DNA from: Alteromonas sp. LOR
GTDB taxonomy: Bacteria; Pseudomonadota; Gammaproteobacteria; Enterobacterales; Alteromonadaceae
NCBI RefSeq assembly: GCF_000753865.1
Contig: NZ_JQFW01000057.1
Coordinates: 372,628 to 436,627 of the forward strand
DNA: 64,000 bases
Reading direction: 5' to 3'
This document shows, piece after piece, positions 11,538-21,979 of this stretch. Position numbers and translations under genes: made by a program. Within the stretch, counting starts at the first letter, position 1. Every line of letters begins with the position of its first letter. The notes beneath the pieces were generated by a model that made no database searches, was not told the origin of the DNA, and saw only the letters and a list, made by a program, of their open reading frames with translations.

Positions 11538-13934
11538 ATGTCAGTCGACAGTAAAGCCTTTGCGTTAGCTACCGATGCCTTAACGCCCACAATAAACAGA
11601 CGAGTAATAAACAGCGCGCTTAAAGACGAGCAGGCGCTCAATGCCACCTTTATTGGACAAGAAAGGGCGAGAGAAGCCTTGACCTTTGGTTTAGGAATCG
11701 ATGCCATTGGGTACAATTTGTATGTGATGGGTGAGCCTGCCACTGGTCGATTTACACTGGTAAAAGACTACATAGAGCGACAAGTCGCTCGGCTGAGCTC
11801 GCCTGATGACTGGTGCTACATTAACAACTTTGACGAAGAGCGTGAGCCCGTGGCCCTTCGTTTTCCTCCTGGCGGTGGTAAGGTTTTTCAAAAAGATATC
11901 GCCCAACTTATCGACGACGTGTTAGACACATTTCCAGTGGCTTTCGACAACCCGGGATATCAGCGCAAACGCGCCTCTATTTCACGAGATTTTGAACAAA
12001 AGTACGATGAGGCCATCGACGCGGTAGAACGCTATGCCAACGCCAATGAGATTGCCATGTTCGAAGAGAGTGGCGCCATCACATTTGTTCCTATTGTCGA
12101 CGGTAAACCCGCCAACGATAGTCACGTTGCTACGCTGAGTGAGCAGCAGCGGCAACACTTTTATACACTCGTGGATGAACTAGAGAATAGATTAAGCGAG
12201 GGTTTATTAAGTCTCCCGGCGTGGAAGCGAGAAAACTCCGAGCGTCTTCGAGAACTTGATAGGGTGACTGCAGAGCAAGGAATTAAAGCCCTAATAAAAG
12301 ACCTTGAACACCAATACGCCGCTAACCTCGGTGTGATGAAGTATCTCAAGCAGCTTAAAACCGCTTTGGTCAATGCCATTCTCGTTATTCACCAAGAAGA
12401 ACAAAAAGAAGAAAAAAGTGACGACTTTGACAGAAAGATATTTTTGGAAGAGCAGCTGTTACCTAATGTATTAGTGGCCAATAGGCGTGACGATGCTGCC
12501 CCCGTTATTTATGAGCCAAACCCCACTTACCAAAACCTATTTGGAAAAATTGAATATACCAACATTCACGGCAGTGTGTTTACTAATTACAGAATGATTC
12601 AGCCAGGTGCCTTACACCGCGCTAATGGCGGTTATTTATTGTTGGATGTTGATCAGTTAATCGAGCAGCCCTATGTGTGGGAAACGTTAAAACTTGCTAT
12701 AAAATCTGGGCGATTAAGAATGGATTTACCCCAGCAAGACGTTGGCATGGTAAACAACATTACGCTAAACCCACAGCCTATTGATTTAACTGTGAAGATT
12801 GTTCTGCTTGGTTCTCGAGACTTGTATTACACCTTGCAAGATTACGATGACGAATTCGATGAACTATTTCGGGTGTTGGTAGATTTCGATTTAGAAATTC
12901 CAGTCACTCGTCGAACTCTATTCGATTTCGTTGGAAAAATCCGTGCGCATCTAGCGTCATTAGGGCTCAAGGGTATTACCGCTAATGCCATGTGTCGCTT
13001 GGTCCAATTTTCATTGCGAAAAGCTGAACACAAAGAAAAGCTATCGGCCCACTTTGCAGAGGTGATAGAGCTAGTTAATGAAGCGCATTATTTCTGCGCT
13101 ATGGCCGGTGCCAGTGAAATTGAACTTGGGCATTTGGTTACCGCTCTTGATGCAAAAAAGCGTCGAACCGGTCGAGTCAGTCAAACTTTGCTAAACGACA
13201 TAAAGGAAGGCCACGTTCTCATCGACACTGAAAACAAAGCAGTGGGTAAGGTTAACGGGCTGACGGTTTTAGACGTAGGAGATACGGCGTTTGGCACACC
13301 TGCTCGTATAACTGCAACGGTATTTGCCGGAGCAAGTGGCGTGGTTGATATAGAGCGAGAAGTAGAATTAGGGCAGCCCATACACTCTAAAGGGGTTATG
13401 CTGCTTAATGGTTACTTGGGTAACAAATATGCCCAACATTTTCCGTTAACCTTATCGGCAAATATTGCCCTTGAGCAATCCTATGGCCACATAGATGGTG
13501 ACAGTGCATCGTTAGGTGAACTAGTTGCGCTTATTTCTGCCTTAACGGAGATCCCTTGCCTGCAAACATTGGCCATTACAGGGTCAATAAACCAATATGG
13601 TGAAGTGCAAGCTGTGGGCGGCGTGAATGAAAAAATTGAAGGTTTCTTTGACCTTTGCCAATACCGCGGGCTTACAGGAACTCAAGGCGTTATTATACCT
13701 AAATCTAATGCGATTAATTTAGTGCTAGATGCAACCGTCGTTGATGCGGTGAAAAAAGGGCTGTTTCACATATACACAGTGGAAACTGTTGATGATGCGC
13801 TTACTATATTGATGCAGCAAGAAGCGGGCAAACTGAGTAGTAAGGGGAGATATCCTAAAAACTCACTTAACTATCATGCCGTAAACAGGCTATACAATAT
13901 TGCGTTAATTGTTAGCGGTGGTGACGGAGAGTGA
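11538..13934 (+). CDS. Lon-related ATP-dependent serine protease (COG1067 type)
   Basis: This 798-residue protein belongs to the Lon-like family related to E. coli YcbZ/LonH rather than to classical Lon. The N-terminal region holds an AAA+ module whose P-loop reads GEPATGRFT (residues about 66-74), with Arg where Walker A usually has Lys; GR-type loops are typical of this family as far as I recall. The C-terminal protease domain has the Ser in GDSASLGE (about Ser656) and the Lys in GGVNEKIEG (about Lys699). Their 43-residue spacing equals that of the Ser-Lys dyad of E. coli Lon. It probably degrades damaged or regulatory cytoplasmic proteins; the substrates are unknown. Confidence 0.9.
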   Translation: MSVDSKAFALATDALTPTINRRVINSALKDEQALNATFIGQERAREALTFGLGIDAIGYNLYVMGEPATGRFTLVKDYIERQVARLSSPDDWCYINNFDEEREPVALRFPPGGGKVFQKDIAQLIDDVLDTFPVAFDNPGYQRKRASISRDFEQKYDEAIDAVERYANANEIAMFEESGAITFVPIVDGKPANDSHVATLSEQQRQHFYTLVDELENRLSEGLLSLPAWKRENSERLRELDRVTAEQGIKALIKDLEHQYAANLGVMKYLKQLKTALVNAILVIHQEEQKEEKSDDFDRKIFLEEQLLPNVLVANRRDDAAPVIYEPNPTYQNLFGKIEYTNIHGSVFTNYRMIQPGALHRANGGYLLLDVDQLIEQPYVWETLKLAIKSGRLRMDLPQQDVGMVNNITLNPQPIDLTVKIVLLGSRDLYYTLQDYDDEFDELFRVLVDFDLEIPVTRRTLFDFVGKIRAHLASLGLKGITANAMCRLVQFSLRKAEHKEKLSAHFAEVIELVNEAHYFCAMAGASEIELGHLVTALDAKKRRTGRVSQTLLNDIKEGHVLIDTENKAVGKVNGLTVLDVGDTAFGTPARITATVFAGASGVVDIEREVELGQPIHSKGVMLLNGYLGNKYAQHFPLTLSANIALEQSYGHIDGDSASLGELVALISALTEIPCLQTLAITGSINQYGEVQAVGGVNEKIEGFFDLCQYRGLTGTQGVIIPKSNAINLVLDATVVDAVKKGLFHIYTVETVDDALTILMQQEAGKLSSKGRYPKNSLNYHAVNRLYNIALIVSGGDGE

Positions 13935-14034
13935 CAATCAAAAATACCAAGGCTCTATTTAGGAAACTTAACGACCAAAGTTTAATTGGCAAACTCTTCA
14001 AACCAGTTATCTTAGTTATAGATAAGAATAATTG

Positions 14035-15474
14035 ATGAGAATGAATTTGGGTTGTATTGGTAGTATAAACCAGTTTTTTAAACCTGTAGCTTTGTTAAAA
14101 AGCGTATTCACCTTAAATGACCTAGCCCAGTCCAAGCGCTTGGCTATGGTCTTACGCATAGCTAAGGGCACTCGCATAGCTAAGGGTTCTTGCTTAGCTG
14201 AGGGCTCTCGCTTAGCTGAAGCTAAACGTCGTAGTAACAAAACTGCCTCCTTTTTCCTCGTACTCTTTATGAGCAATATATTTGCTTCGGCAAGTAGTGC
14301 TGAGCAGCTTAATGTCGGCGTATCAATTTCTACCAGTGCTCAGCGTGAAACGTTTTACACCTTAGCGAGAGATTTCGAAAGGCAACACCCTGGTGTAACG
14401 GTTCGCTTTACAACGCTAAGCAGCGAAGAATATAAGCGTTCATTTCCTTCTATGATATCTCAAGAAAGCAGTTTAGATGTGCTGTATTGGCACTCTGGAC
14501 AGCGACTTTTTGATTATGTAGACGCGGGGTTAGTGCTCTCTATCGATGATGTATGGGCGCAACAAGGCTTGCTCACAGCATTTGATCAAAGTGTGAAAGA
14601 TACAGTAGTGCGAGACGGCCAGTTTTACGGGGTGCCTATTTCGTATTATCAAATAGGCTTTTACTACTCAAAAAATATCTTTAATCGCTTGTCTCTGGCA
14701 GAGCCGTCCTCTTGGCAGGATTTTATGGCGGTGTGTGAAGCAATTAAGCAGGCTGGTTACCCACCCATATTTATTGGCACAAAGAGTAATTGGCCAGCCA
14801 CAGCGTGGTTCGATTATTTAAATCTTCGAATTAATGGGCTCGAGTTTCACCAACAGCTGACCAGTGGCCAGATTCCATTTACTGATGAAAGAGTGGCTGC
14901 GGTGCTTAATGCGTGGCTAGAGCCTATCGAGAAAGGTTACTTTATTACTGAGCACAATGAGCTGTTGTGGAGAGAAGGCTTACCGTTTCTGTTTCGAGAC
15001 CTAGTTGGTATGTCCATGATTGGCAATTATGTTATTCAAGATATTCAGCAAACGGTGGTTCCACGGCTTGGCTTTTTCCCTTTTCCTATTCTCGATGAGC
15101 GCGTACAGGCATTCGAAGAGGCGCCTATTGATGTACTGATCATTGCGAAACAGACTAGCAATGTTTCCTTGGCTAAGCAGTTTTTAGCCTTTTCGGCTCG
15201 ACATGAAGTTCAGTCGAAATTAAATAAAAGTTTGGGGGTGCTGTCGCCGAATAAATTCGCTCAACAGGATACATCGCCCTTAACCAAAGAGGCGTATTAC
15301 GTTTTATCTAACGCCGCTGGGGTATCGCATTTTTTTGATAGAGATGCTAGCGAGGCATTTGCCAATGGAGTTATGCCGGTGCTAGATAAGTTTATGCTTG
15401 AGCCAGATGTGGATAGTACACTTTTGGAGCTTGAAAAAATAAGACAAGCAACGTTTCAACTCACTGAGGGTTAA
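14035..15474 (+). CDS. Extracellular solute-binding protein, sugar ABC-transporter type (orphan)
   Basis: The mature part resembles family 1 carbohydrate-binding proteins (LNVGVSISTSAQRETFYTLA, DVLYWHSGQ, YGVPISYYQIGFYYSKNIF). It should be exported: KRRSNKTASFFLVLF... ending FASASSA resembles a signal peptide, but it is preceded by about 60 extra residues. That extension is built from an 18-bp tandem repeat (RIAKGT/RIAKGS/CLAEGS/RLAEAK), so translation may really start at an internal Met such as the one near residue 38. A TTG at 14032 precedes the ATG used here. No permease or ATPase genes are adjacent, which suggests a sensory partner elsewhere or a transporter encoded at another site. The function is inferred from fold resemblance only. 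Confidence 0.8.
   Translation: MRMNLGCIGSINQFFKPVALLKSVFTLNDLAQSKRLAMVLRIAKGTRIAKGSCLAEGSRLAEAKRRSNKTASFFLVLFMSNIFASASSAEQLNVGVSISTSAQRETFYTLARDFERQHPGVTVRFTTLSSEEYKRSFPSMISQESSLDVLYWHSGQRLFDYVDAGLVLSIDDVWAQQGLLTAFDQSVKDTVVRDGQFYGVPISYYQIGFYYSKNIFNRLSLAEPSSWQDFMAVCEAIKQAGYPPIFIGTKSNWPATAWFDYLNLRINGLEFHQQLTSGQIPFTDERVAAVLNAWLEPIEKGYFITEHNELLWREGLPFLFRDLVGMSMIGNYVIQDIQQTVVPRLGFFPFPILDERVQAFEEAPIDVLIIAKQTSNVSLAKQFLAFSARHEVQSKLNKSLGVLSPNKFAQQDTSPLTKEAYYVLSNAAGVSHFFDRDASEAFANGVMPVLDKFMLEPDVDSTLLELEKIRQATFQLTEG
14137..14226 (+). repeat. In-frame 18-bp minisatellite, five degenerate units
   Basis: Five consecutive 18-base units lie within the 5' part of the solute-binding protein gene. Units two and three (CGCATAGCTAAGGGCACT type) differ at only two bases; the others are more diverged. 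The period is a multiple of three and the units encode six-residue repeats (R-I/L-A-K/E-G-S/T). It is one of several such arrays in the window. Confidence 0.85.
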
Positions 15475-15496
15475 TTAGCCAAGCTCGTAAAGCTAA

Positions 15497-15548
15497 CGCC
15501 TTAGGTTTAGGCCTTAGGTTTAGCCCTTTAGCTTAGCCCTTAAGCCAT
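15497..15548 (+). repeat. 13-bp minisatellite downstream of the binding-protein gene
   Basis: About four tandem units of 13 bases start 22 bases after the stop codon. The first two (CGCCTTAGGTTTA and GGCCTTAGGTTTA) differ at one base, and the third and fourth are diverged. The array lies in the convergent spacer between this gene and the SDR gene and does not code. Confidence 0.75.
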
Positions 15549-15667
15549 AGAATAAAAGCACGCCGCCTGTCTTCTCGTTTTAACCTCCGGCGTACTTCAT
15601 TAACCTTATTTAGGCTGTGTTGGCTTTGCTACTTTGCTCGGCGTGCTATTTAACTGTGCTGCCCCAA

Positions 15668-16444
15668 CTATTTTGGGGGCATGCGAAGGCCACCGTCCAA
15701 ACGAATGGTCTCGCCATTAATATACGTGTTATCTGCGATTTGCATAACCAGTTTTGCAAATTCTTCAGGTAAGCCTAAACGCTTTGGAAACTGAACATTT
15801 GCTGACAGAGCTTCTTGCACTTTTTCTGGCATAGCAAGCAGCATAGGCGTACCCATCACGCCGGGCGCGATTGTATTCACGCGAATACCTAGGGGCGCCA
15901 AGTCTCGAGCCATAGGTAGGGTAAGACCAATGATGCCGCCTTTACTCGCAGCATAGGCCGTTTGGCCTATTTGGCCCTCATAGCCAGCCACCGATGCCGT
16001 ATTAATGATAAGGCCACGTTCACCTTCATCATTGATAGGTGACTGTTTTGCCATTGTTGCAGCAACAAGCCTTGCAACGTTGAAGCTGCCAACAAGATTA
16101 ATGTCGATGGTTTTTTGAAAGTCGCCAAGGGGGGCAGGGTTGCCTTCTCTGTCGAGTAAGCGTTTTGCTGGAGCAATACCGGCGCAGTTAACTACCATAC
16201 TTATGGCACCAAATTTTGCAGTGGTAGCGTCGATTCCTCGTTGAACCTGCTCTTCATCGCGAACGTCTACGTGAGAAAAAAGCGTGCCTTCTTCACCTAG
16301 TTCAGTTACGCGCTGGGCGCCTTGTTCGTCATTTAAATCGAAAAGACTGACTTTAACGCCGGCGCCTCTAAGTGCAACCGCAGTTGCATGGCCCAGACCA
16401 GAGCAGCCGCCAGTGACTATTGCAGTAAGATTAGTTAACAGCAT
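15668..16444 (-). CDS. Short-chain dehydrogenase, 3-hydroxyacyl-CoA dehydrogenase (HSD10-like)
   Basis: This 258-residue NAD-dependent Rossmann enzyme has the nucleotide loop GGCSGLG (residues 12-18), the NCAG motif, and a catalytic YAASK near Tyr164 with the preceding Ser in NTASV. The overall sequence (LTAIVTGGCSGLG... IRLDGGLRMPPK) is that of type 2 3-hydroxyacyl-CoA dehydrogenases, which oxidise short or branched 3-hydroxyacyl-CoA in fatty acid or isoleucine breakdown. No beta-oxidation partners lie next to it, so the exact substrate is inferred. Confidence 0.85.
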   Translation of the reverse strand: MLLTNLTAIVTGGCSGLGHATAVALRGAGVKVSLFDLNDEQGAQRVTELGEEGTLFSHVDVRDEEQVQRGIDATTAKFGAISMVVNCAGIAPAKRLLDREGNPAPLGDFQKTIDINLVGSFNVARLVAATMAKQSPINDEGERGLIINTASVAGYEGQIGQTAYAASKGGIIGLTLPMARDLAPLGIRVNTIAPGVMGTPMLLAMPEKVQEALSANVQFPKRLGLPEEFAKLVMQIADNTYINGETIRLDGGLRMPPK

Positions 16445-16539
16445 TTATTTCCCGTTTGTTCTCGTTGTTTTAACAAGATGTTAACGGGATTTGGTTGGAA
16501 AAACTATGGCGCTAGCCTATGCCAGCACCAAAAGCTTTC

Positions 16540-16833
16540 TTATTTTGGCAACTGAATTTTACAGTCTTCGCTAGGACGGTAAATTATAAGCGTGTGACCT
16601 ATGACCTGAAGTTTGTGTGCGTTAGTTTCGCGAACGATGGCATCCATTATCAACGATTTTTCTTCGCGATCGTCAGAGGGCACTTTCACTTTGATCAGTT
16701 CGTGATGATTTAAGGCGCTATCAATTTCCGCTACTACGCCCTCAGTGAGGCCGTTTGAACCAAGCTGTACGATTGGTTTCATTGGGTGCGCTAGGCCTTT
16801 AAGAAATTGTTTCTGTTTATTTGAAAGTTTCAT
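16540..16833 (-). CDS. yhbY: CRS1/YhbY-domain ribosome-associated RNA-binding protein
   Basis: This is a 97-residue one-domain CRM protein associated with pre-50S ribosomal particles. The family start LSNKQKQFLKGLAHPMKPIV, the GxxG-type loop LGSNGLTEGV and the C-terminal IGHTLIIYRPS are clear. It is divergent from rlmE, the arrangement found in E. coli and most relatives, which fits a shared role in large-subunit assembly. The length is usual (97). Confidence 0.96.
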   Translation of the reverse strand: MKLSNKQKQFLKGLAHPMKPIVQLGSNGLTEGVVAEIDSALNHHELIKVKVPSDDREEKSLIMDAIVRETNAHKLQVIGHTLIIYRPSEDCKIQLPK

Positions 16834-16928
16834 TTAATAAATATTCTTACAATTATTCTGTTAGTTTATGCTTGAAATAACGTATTCTAACGCCATCTTC
16901 CCTACAATCCTAATAACATTGTAATTGA

Positions 16929-17558
16929 ATGACAAAAAAGAACCAATCCGCCAGCAGTAAACGTTGGCTCAAAGAACATTTCGACGACCATTATGTGCAA
17001 AAAGCGCAGAAAGAGGGTTGGCGGTCTCGCGCTATCTATAAACTGGAAGAAATTCAGAATAAAGATAAATTAATCAAACCTGGAATGACATTGGTCGATT
17101 TAGGTGCAGCCCCCGGTGGCTGGTCACAGCTCTCTGCAAAGTTAGTCGGCGACAAAGGTCAGGTTATCGCTTGTGACATTTTACCTATGGATTCCATTGT
17201 AGGTGTAGACTTTCTTCAGGGTGATTTTCGCGAAGAAGAAGTTTTAAATGCATTATTGAACAGAATTGGTGGGAACACCGTAGATATAGTGTTGTCTGAC
17301 ATGGCACCTAACTTAGCTGGTAATTCGGCGGTGGATCAGTCTCGATCTATGTACTTGTGCGAGCTGGCGTTGGATATGTGTCATCAAGTATTGAAGCCGG
17401 GTGGCTCATTCGTCATCAAAGTGTTTCAAGGTGAAGGTTTTGTTGAGTTTATGAATTCACTTAAACAATCTTTCACCACCATAAAAACGCGGAAGCCTGC
17501 TTCGTCGAGATCACGGTCTCGTGAGGTGTATTTGGTGGCTTGTGGGTATAAAGTGTAG
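16929..17558 (+). CDS. rlmE: 23S rRNA (uridine2552-2'-O)-methyltransferase RlmE
   Basis: This 209-residue Rossmann methyltransferase modifies U2552 in the A-loop of 23S rRNA late in 50S assembly. The SAM motif [12 protein letters not shown] and the K-D-K-E catalytic residues are visible, with SDMAPN carrying the Asp and the C-terminal SRSREVY the Glu. It starts the rlmE-ftsH pair, a conserved heat-shock-type operon in enterobacteria; whether this copy is sigma-32 controlled cannot be read from the sequence. Confidence 0.97.
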   Translation: MTKKNQSASSKRWLKEHFDDHYVQKAQKEGWRSRAIYKLEEIQNKDKLIKPGMTLVDLGAAPGGWSQLSAKLVGDKGQVIACDILPMDSIVGVDFLQGDFREEEVLNALLNRIGGNTVDIVLSDMAPNLAGNSAVDQSRSMYLCELALDMCHQVLKPGGSFVIKVFQGEGFVEFMNSLKQSFTTIKTRKPASSRSRSREVYLVACGYKV

Positions 17559-17659
17559 TACGCTTTGAATTAAGCGATTTTTGTTGCGAACCGTTTTGCA
17601 TATTGAATAAACAACTTGTTCAAAACCGCATCGGTTCGGATTTATAGAGGTTAGTAGCA

Positions 17660-19606
17660 TTGAGCGACATGGCAAAAAATTTAATCTTATGGTTGGTTAT
17701 CGCCGTTGTATTGATGTCGGTTTTCCAGAGCTTTTCACCGAGTGAATCTGCTCGTTCACAAACTGACTACACAACATTCCTAAGAGAAGCGGAGCAGGGC
17801 AATATCCGTGAAGTTCGCATTAACAATGATGGCGAAATTCGCGGCACTAAGCGCTCTGGCGAATCTTTTCAAACCTTTGTACCTTACTTCGATGACAAGC
17901 TGGTTTCAGACTTGGTGAAAAATGACGTAAGAGTTTATGGAGAGCCACCAGAGGAGCAATCACTCCTTGCATCGATATTTATATCGTGGTTCCCAATGTT
18001 ACTGCTAATTGGTGTTTGGATATTCTTTATGCGCCAGATGCAGGGCGGCGGTGGCAAAGGCGCCATGTCGTTCGGCAAGAGCAAGGCGCGCTTGTTAGGC
18101 GAAGACCAAATCAAAACGACGTTTGCAGACGTTGCGGGTTGTGACGAGGCAAAAGAAGATGTGTCCGAATTGGTTGACTTCCTGCGCGATCCTTCGAAAT
18201 TCCAAAAGCTAGGCGGTAAAATCCCTAAAGGCGTGTTAATGGTCGGTCCTCCGGGAACGGGTAAAACGCTGCTAGCAAAAGCCATCGCCGGTGAAGCTAA
18301 AGTGCCATTCTTCAGCATCTCGGGTTCTGACTTTGTTGAAATGTTTGTGGGTGTAGGTGCATCACGCGTTCGCGATATGTTCGAGCAAGCGAAGAAAGCA
18401 GCACCCTGCATTATCTTTATTGACGAGATAGACGCTGTCGGACGCAAGCGTGGTGCTGGATTAGGTGGTGGTCACGATGAACGTGAGCAAACTCTTAACC
18501 AAATGCTAGTTGAAATGGATGGCTTTGAAGGTCACGAAGGAATTATCGTTATTGCGGCAACTAACCGCCCAGATGTACTTGACCCTGCATTACTTCGTCC
18601 AGGCCGTTTTGACCGTCAGGTTATTGTTGGTCTTCCCGATATTCGCGGTCGTGAACAAATTCTTAAAGTGCACATGCGTAAAGTGCCTATCGCAGACAAC
18701 GTTGAAGCATCGTTAATTGCTAGAGGAACACCAGGTTTTTCTGGTGCCGACTTAGCAAACCTAGTGAACGAGGCTGCTCTGTTTGCCGCCCGCGGTAGCA
18801 AGCGTGTTGTTGCCATGGAAGAGTTCGAAAAAGCGAAAGACAAAATCATGATGGGCTCTGAGCGTAAGTCTATGGTGATGTCTGAGTCTGAAAAAGAAAT
18901 GACGGCATATCACGAAGCAGGTCACGCAATTGTGGGCCGTATAGTGCCTGAGCACGACCCTGTATACAAAGTGTCAATCATTCCTCGCGGTAGAGCGCTA
19001 GGTGTCACTATGTACTTACCGGAGAAAGACCGCGTAAGTCATTCGAAGCAGCACCTAGAGAGTATGATTTCGAGCTTGTTCGGCGGTCGAATTGCAGAGC
19101 AAATCATTTACGGCGATGACAAGGTGACTACCGGCGCATCAAACGATATCGAGCGTGCTACTGATATCGCTCGTAAGATGGTAACGCAATGGGGATTATC
19201 TACCAAGATGGGACCTATGCTGTACGCAGAAGAAGAAGGCGAAGTTTTCCTCGGCAATTCAATGTCGAGAGCGTCAAGTATGTCTGACGACACAGCCCGT
19301 GCCATCGATGCTGAAATTAAGTCACTTATCGATCGTAACTACGACAGAGCGCAGCAAATTCTAGAAGACAATAAAGATGTTCTTCATACGATGAAAGACG
19401 CGCTTATGAAGTATGAAACCATCGATGCTAAGCAAATTGATGATTTGATGAACCGTACCGAAGTGCGTCCTCCTGCAGACTGGGACGACAGCAAACCATC
19501 GGGTGGCGACAAGCCTAGTGGTGGTTCGCCAGTGAAAGAAGGTGAAATAAAAAACGACGGTGTAGACAAACCATCAGTCGGTAAGCCAGGCGATATTCCT
19601 AGCTAG
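17660..19606 (+). CDS. ftsH: ATP-dependent zinc metalloprotease FtsH
   Basis: This 648-residue membrane protease degrades LpxC, sigma-32 and damaged membrane proteins. Two membrane segments (about 7-27 and 104-124) flank a periplasmic domain. They are followed by the AAA+ domain (GPPGTGKT near 196) and the zinc site HEAGH near residue 418. The best ribosome binding site (GAGG at about 17647) favours a TTG start at 17660; the alternative ATG at 17669 gives the E. coli-like MAKNLILW start but is 18 bases from it. The C-terminal tail is rich in KPSGG/DKPS repeats. A terminator follows. Confidence 0.97.
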   Translation: MSDMAKNLILWLVIAVVLMSVFQSFSPSESARSQTDYTTFLREAEQGNIREVRINNDGEIRGTKRSGESFQTFVPYFDDKLVSDLVKNDVRVYGEPPEEQSLLASIFISWFPMLLLIGVWIFFMRQMQGGGGKGAMSFGKSKARLLGEDQIKTTFADVAGCDEAKEDVSELVDFLRDPSKFQKLGGKIPKGVLMVGPPGTGKTLLAKAIAGEAKVPFFSISGSDFVEMFVGVGASRVRDMFEQAKKAAPCIIFIDEIDAVGRKRGAGLGGGHDEREQTLNQMLVEMDGFEGHEGIIVIAATNRPDVLDPALLRPGRFDRQVIVGLPDIRGREQILKVHMRKVPIADNVEASLIARGTPGFSGADLANLVNEAALFAARGSKRVVAMEEFEKAKDKIMMGSERKSMVMSESEKEMTAYHEAGHAIVGRIVPEHDPVYKVSIIPRGRALGVTMYLPEKDRVSHSKQHLESMISSLFGGRIAEQIIYGDDKVTTGASNDIERATDIARKMVTQWGLSTKMGPMLYAEEEGEVFLGNSMSRASSMSDDTARAIDAEIKSLIDRNYDRAQQILEDNKDVLHTMKDALMKYETIDAKQIDDLMNRTEVRPPADWDDSKPSGGDKPSGGSPVKEGEIKNDGVDKPSVGKPGDIPS

Positions 19607-19634
19607 CACCTCTTTACACTATTTTTTGTAATTA

Positions 19635-19665
19635 AAAAAAACGCCAGTTAATCTGGCGTTTTTTA
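19635..19665 (+). terminator. Rho-independent terminator after ftsH
   Basis: An ACGCCAG / CTGGCGT stem with loop TTAAT is flanked by A- and T-runs, giving a U-tract on the plus strand. It lies about 35 bases after the ftsH stop and separates rlmE-ftsH from folP. Confidence 0.88.
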
Positions 19666-19706
19666 TTATAGACACAGTAATTTACAAATATTAGCGAGTT
19701 TTTTTA

Positions 19707-20528
19707 ATGCAGTTTGCCAATCACTCTATCAATCTTTCTGAACCTCGAATTATGGGTATTCTAAATGTCACCCCCGATTCTTTTTCTGATGGTGGACAAC
19801 ACACGTCGACTCAACATGCAGTTCAGCATGCACTTAAGATGGTTGAGCAGGGCGCTACGTTTATCGATATTGGTGGCGAGTCTACTCGCCCAGGCGCGAA
19901 AGAAGTGGCGCTTCAAGAAGAATTGGACAGAACCATTCCAGTTATTGAAGCCATTTCGGCAAATAGCGACTGTGTCATTTCAATAGACACAAGCAAAGCG
20001 CAGGTGATGACTGAAGCCGTTAATGCTGGTGCCGGTTTGATAAACGATGTAAGAGCGCTTCGCGAACCAGGCGCGCTAGCTGCGGCAGCAAATGCTAACG
20101 TACCTGTATGCTTAATGCATATGTTAGGTCAGCCAAGAACCATGCAGTCTAACCCGCAATATGATGATGTACTCGCAGATGTAAGCCAATTTTTACTGGA
20201 GCGTATTGACGCATGCAAAAGCGCTGGAATAGACAAGTCGTCTATATTGTTAGACCCTGGTTATGGCTTTGGGAAATCACTTGAACACAATTATGCTTTG
20301 GTGAAATATCTTCCTGATATCATGGCGCTAGGTCTTCCTGTTTTAGTGGGCATGTCTCGAAAATCTATGATTGGAAAGTTATTAGACAGAAATGTGGACG
20401 AACGCTTGGCTGGAAGCATAGCACTCGCTACAATTGTCGCTCAAATGGGCGCACACATTATACGTGTACACGATGTGCAAGAAACGGCGGATGCTGTGAA
20501 TATCGTGAAAATGCTGAATAAAATGTAA
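19707..20528 (+). CDS. folP: Dihydropteroate synthase
   Basis: This 273-residue TIM-barrel enzyme condenses p-aminobenzoate with dihydropterin pyrophosphate in folate synthesis and is the target of sulfonamides. Signatures MGILNVTPDSFSDGG (residues 15-29), DIGGESTRPGA and the C-terminal SIALATIVAQMGAHIIRVHD are present. It starts 12 bases before glmM and forms the folP-glmM pair as in E. coli. Confidence 0.97.
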   Translation: MQFANHSINLSEPRIMGILNVTPDSFSDGGQHTSTQHAVQHALKMVEQGATFIDIGGESTRPGAKEVALQEELDRTIPVIEAISANSDCVISIDTSKAQVMTEAVNAGAGLINDVRALREPGALAAAANANVPVCLMHMLGQPRTMQSNPQYDDVLADVSQFLLERIDACKSAGIDKSSILLDPGYGFGKSLEHNYALVKYLPDIMALGLPVLVGMSRKSMIGKLLDRNVDERLAGSIALATIVAQMGAHIIRVHDVQETADAVNIVKMLNKM

Positions 20529-20540
20529 TAAGGAATAATA

Positions 20541-21884
20541 ATGAGTCAGCGTAAATATTTTGGTACCGACGGTATTCGCGGGAAGGTTGGCGAAAGCAGC
20601 ATAAACCCCGAGTTTTGCATTAAATTAGGCTGGGCCGCGGGTAAAGTACTTGCCGGACGGGGTACGAATAAAGTGCTCATCGGTAAAGATACCCGTATTT
20701 CTGGATACATGCTTGAGTCTTCTTTAGAAGCAGGGCTTTCAGCGGCGGGTATCAACATAGGTCTTTTAGGTCCAATGCCGACGCCTGCCATTGCCTACCT
20801 TACCAAAACATTTCGCTCTGAAGCCGGAATTGTTATCAGTGCGTCGCACAACCCTTATTATGATAACGGCATTAAGTTCTTCTCGGCTCAAGGCTTTAAG
20901 CTTGACGATGACATTGAATTGGCAATAGAAGAAATGCTTGAGCGTCCAATGACATGCGTTGCGTCTGATAAACTTGGTAAGGCAACCCGAATCGATGACG
21001 CTGCAGGTCGTTATATCGAGTTTTGCAAAGGCACGTTCCCTTCTGAATTGTCTCTCACTGGTCTAAAGATAGTAGTCGATTGCGCCCATGGCGCTACCTA
21101 CCATATTGCGCCTAATGTACTGAGAGAGCTTGGCGCTACTGTCATTGAAATTGGCACCGCGCCAAATGGATTGAATATTAACGATGAAGTTGGCGCGACG
21201 GCAATGGACGGCATTGTAGCAAAAGTTAAAGAAACTGGGGCTGACCTCGGATTTGCGCTAGACGGTGATGGTGATAGGCTCATGATGGTTGACCATCTAG
21301 GCAACGTTCTTGACGGCGATCAGATTGTTTATATCATTGCACGGGACGCGCTTAAAAATGGGCAGATGCAGGGCGGTGTAGTCGGTACACTTATGAGTAA
21401 CCTTGGCTTAGAAAATGCGTTGAGTAAGCTGGGAGTTCCATTTGCTAGAAGCAATGTGGGCGATCGCTACGTCATGGAGCTTCTACAGCAAAAAGGCTGG
21501 TCTATTGGCGGAGAGAACTCAGGTCATATACTTAATTTGTCTATGTGCTCAACGGGCGATGGTATTGTCGCAGGCCTTCAGGTGCTCGCGGCTATGCTGC
21601 GTTCGCACATGGATTTACATGATTTAGCCAGCGGATTTGAAATGTATCCTCAAACCTTGGTCAATGTGCGTTATACAAAGCAAGATATTGACTACCTTGC
21701 ACATCAAGATGTACAAAATGCAAAACAAGAAGCTGAGGCAGCACTGGGTAAAACCGGCAGAGTATTACTGCGAAAAAGTGGTACTGAACCTTTAATAAGA
21801 GTTATGGTTGAATCTAACGAAGAGCAAAAGTCCGAGAAATGGGCAGAGCATATTGCAGAAACTGTTCGTAATCTCGCCAATTGA
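20541..21884 (+). CDS. glmM: Phosphoglucosamine mutase
   Basis: This 447-residue alpha-D-phosphohexomutase converts glucosamine-6-P to glucosamine-1-P for UDP-GlcNAc synthesis. The phosphoserine is Ser102 in ISASHNP, the same position as in E. coli. The metal loop DGDGDR and the sugar loop GGENSGH are present, as is the C-terminal phosphate loop [12 protein letters not shown]. It follows folP with a 12-base gap. Confidence 0.97.
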   Translation: MSQRKYFGTDGIRGKVGESSINPEFCIKLGWAAGKVLAGRGTNKVLIGKDTRISGYMLESSLEAGLSAAGINIGLLGPMPTPAIAYLTKTFRSEAGIVISASHNPYYDNGIKFFSAQGFKLDDDIELAIEEMLERPMTCVASDKLGKATRIDDAAGRYIEFCKGTFPSELSLTGLKIVVDCAHGATYHIAPNVLRELGATVIEIGTAPNGLNINDEVGATAMDGIVAKVKETGADLGFALDGDGDRLMMVDHLGNVLDGDQIVYIIARDALKNGQMQGGVVGTLMSNLGLENALSKLGVPFARSNVGDRYVMELLQQKGWSIGGENSGHILNLSMCSTGDGIVAGLQVLAAMLRSHMDLHDLASGFEMYPQTLVNVRYTKQDIDYLAHQDVQNAKQEAEAALGKTGRVLLRKSGTEPLIRVMVESNEEQKSEKWAEHIAETVRNLAN

Positions 21885-21979
21885 TTGGTGTGGCAGGAAA
21901 TTTCGCTTTTTATACTTGTATCTTACGTTGTAAATAGTTAATATCACGCCCGCTAAAAGACAGGGCTAAGGTCGACATA

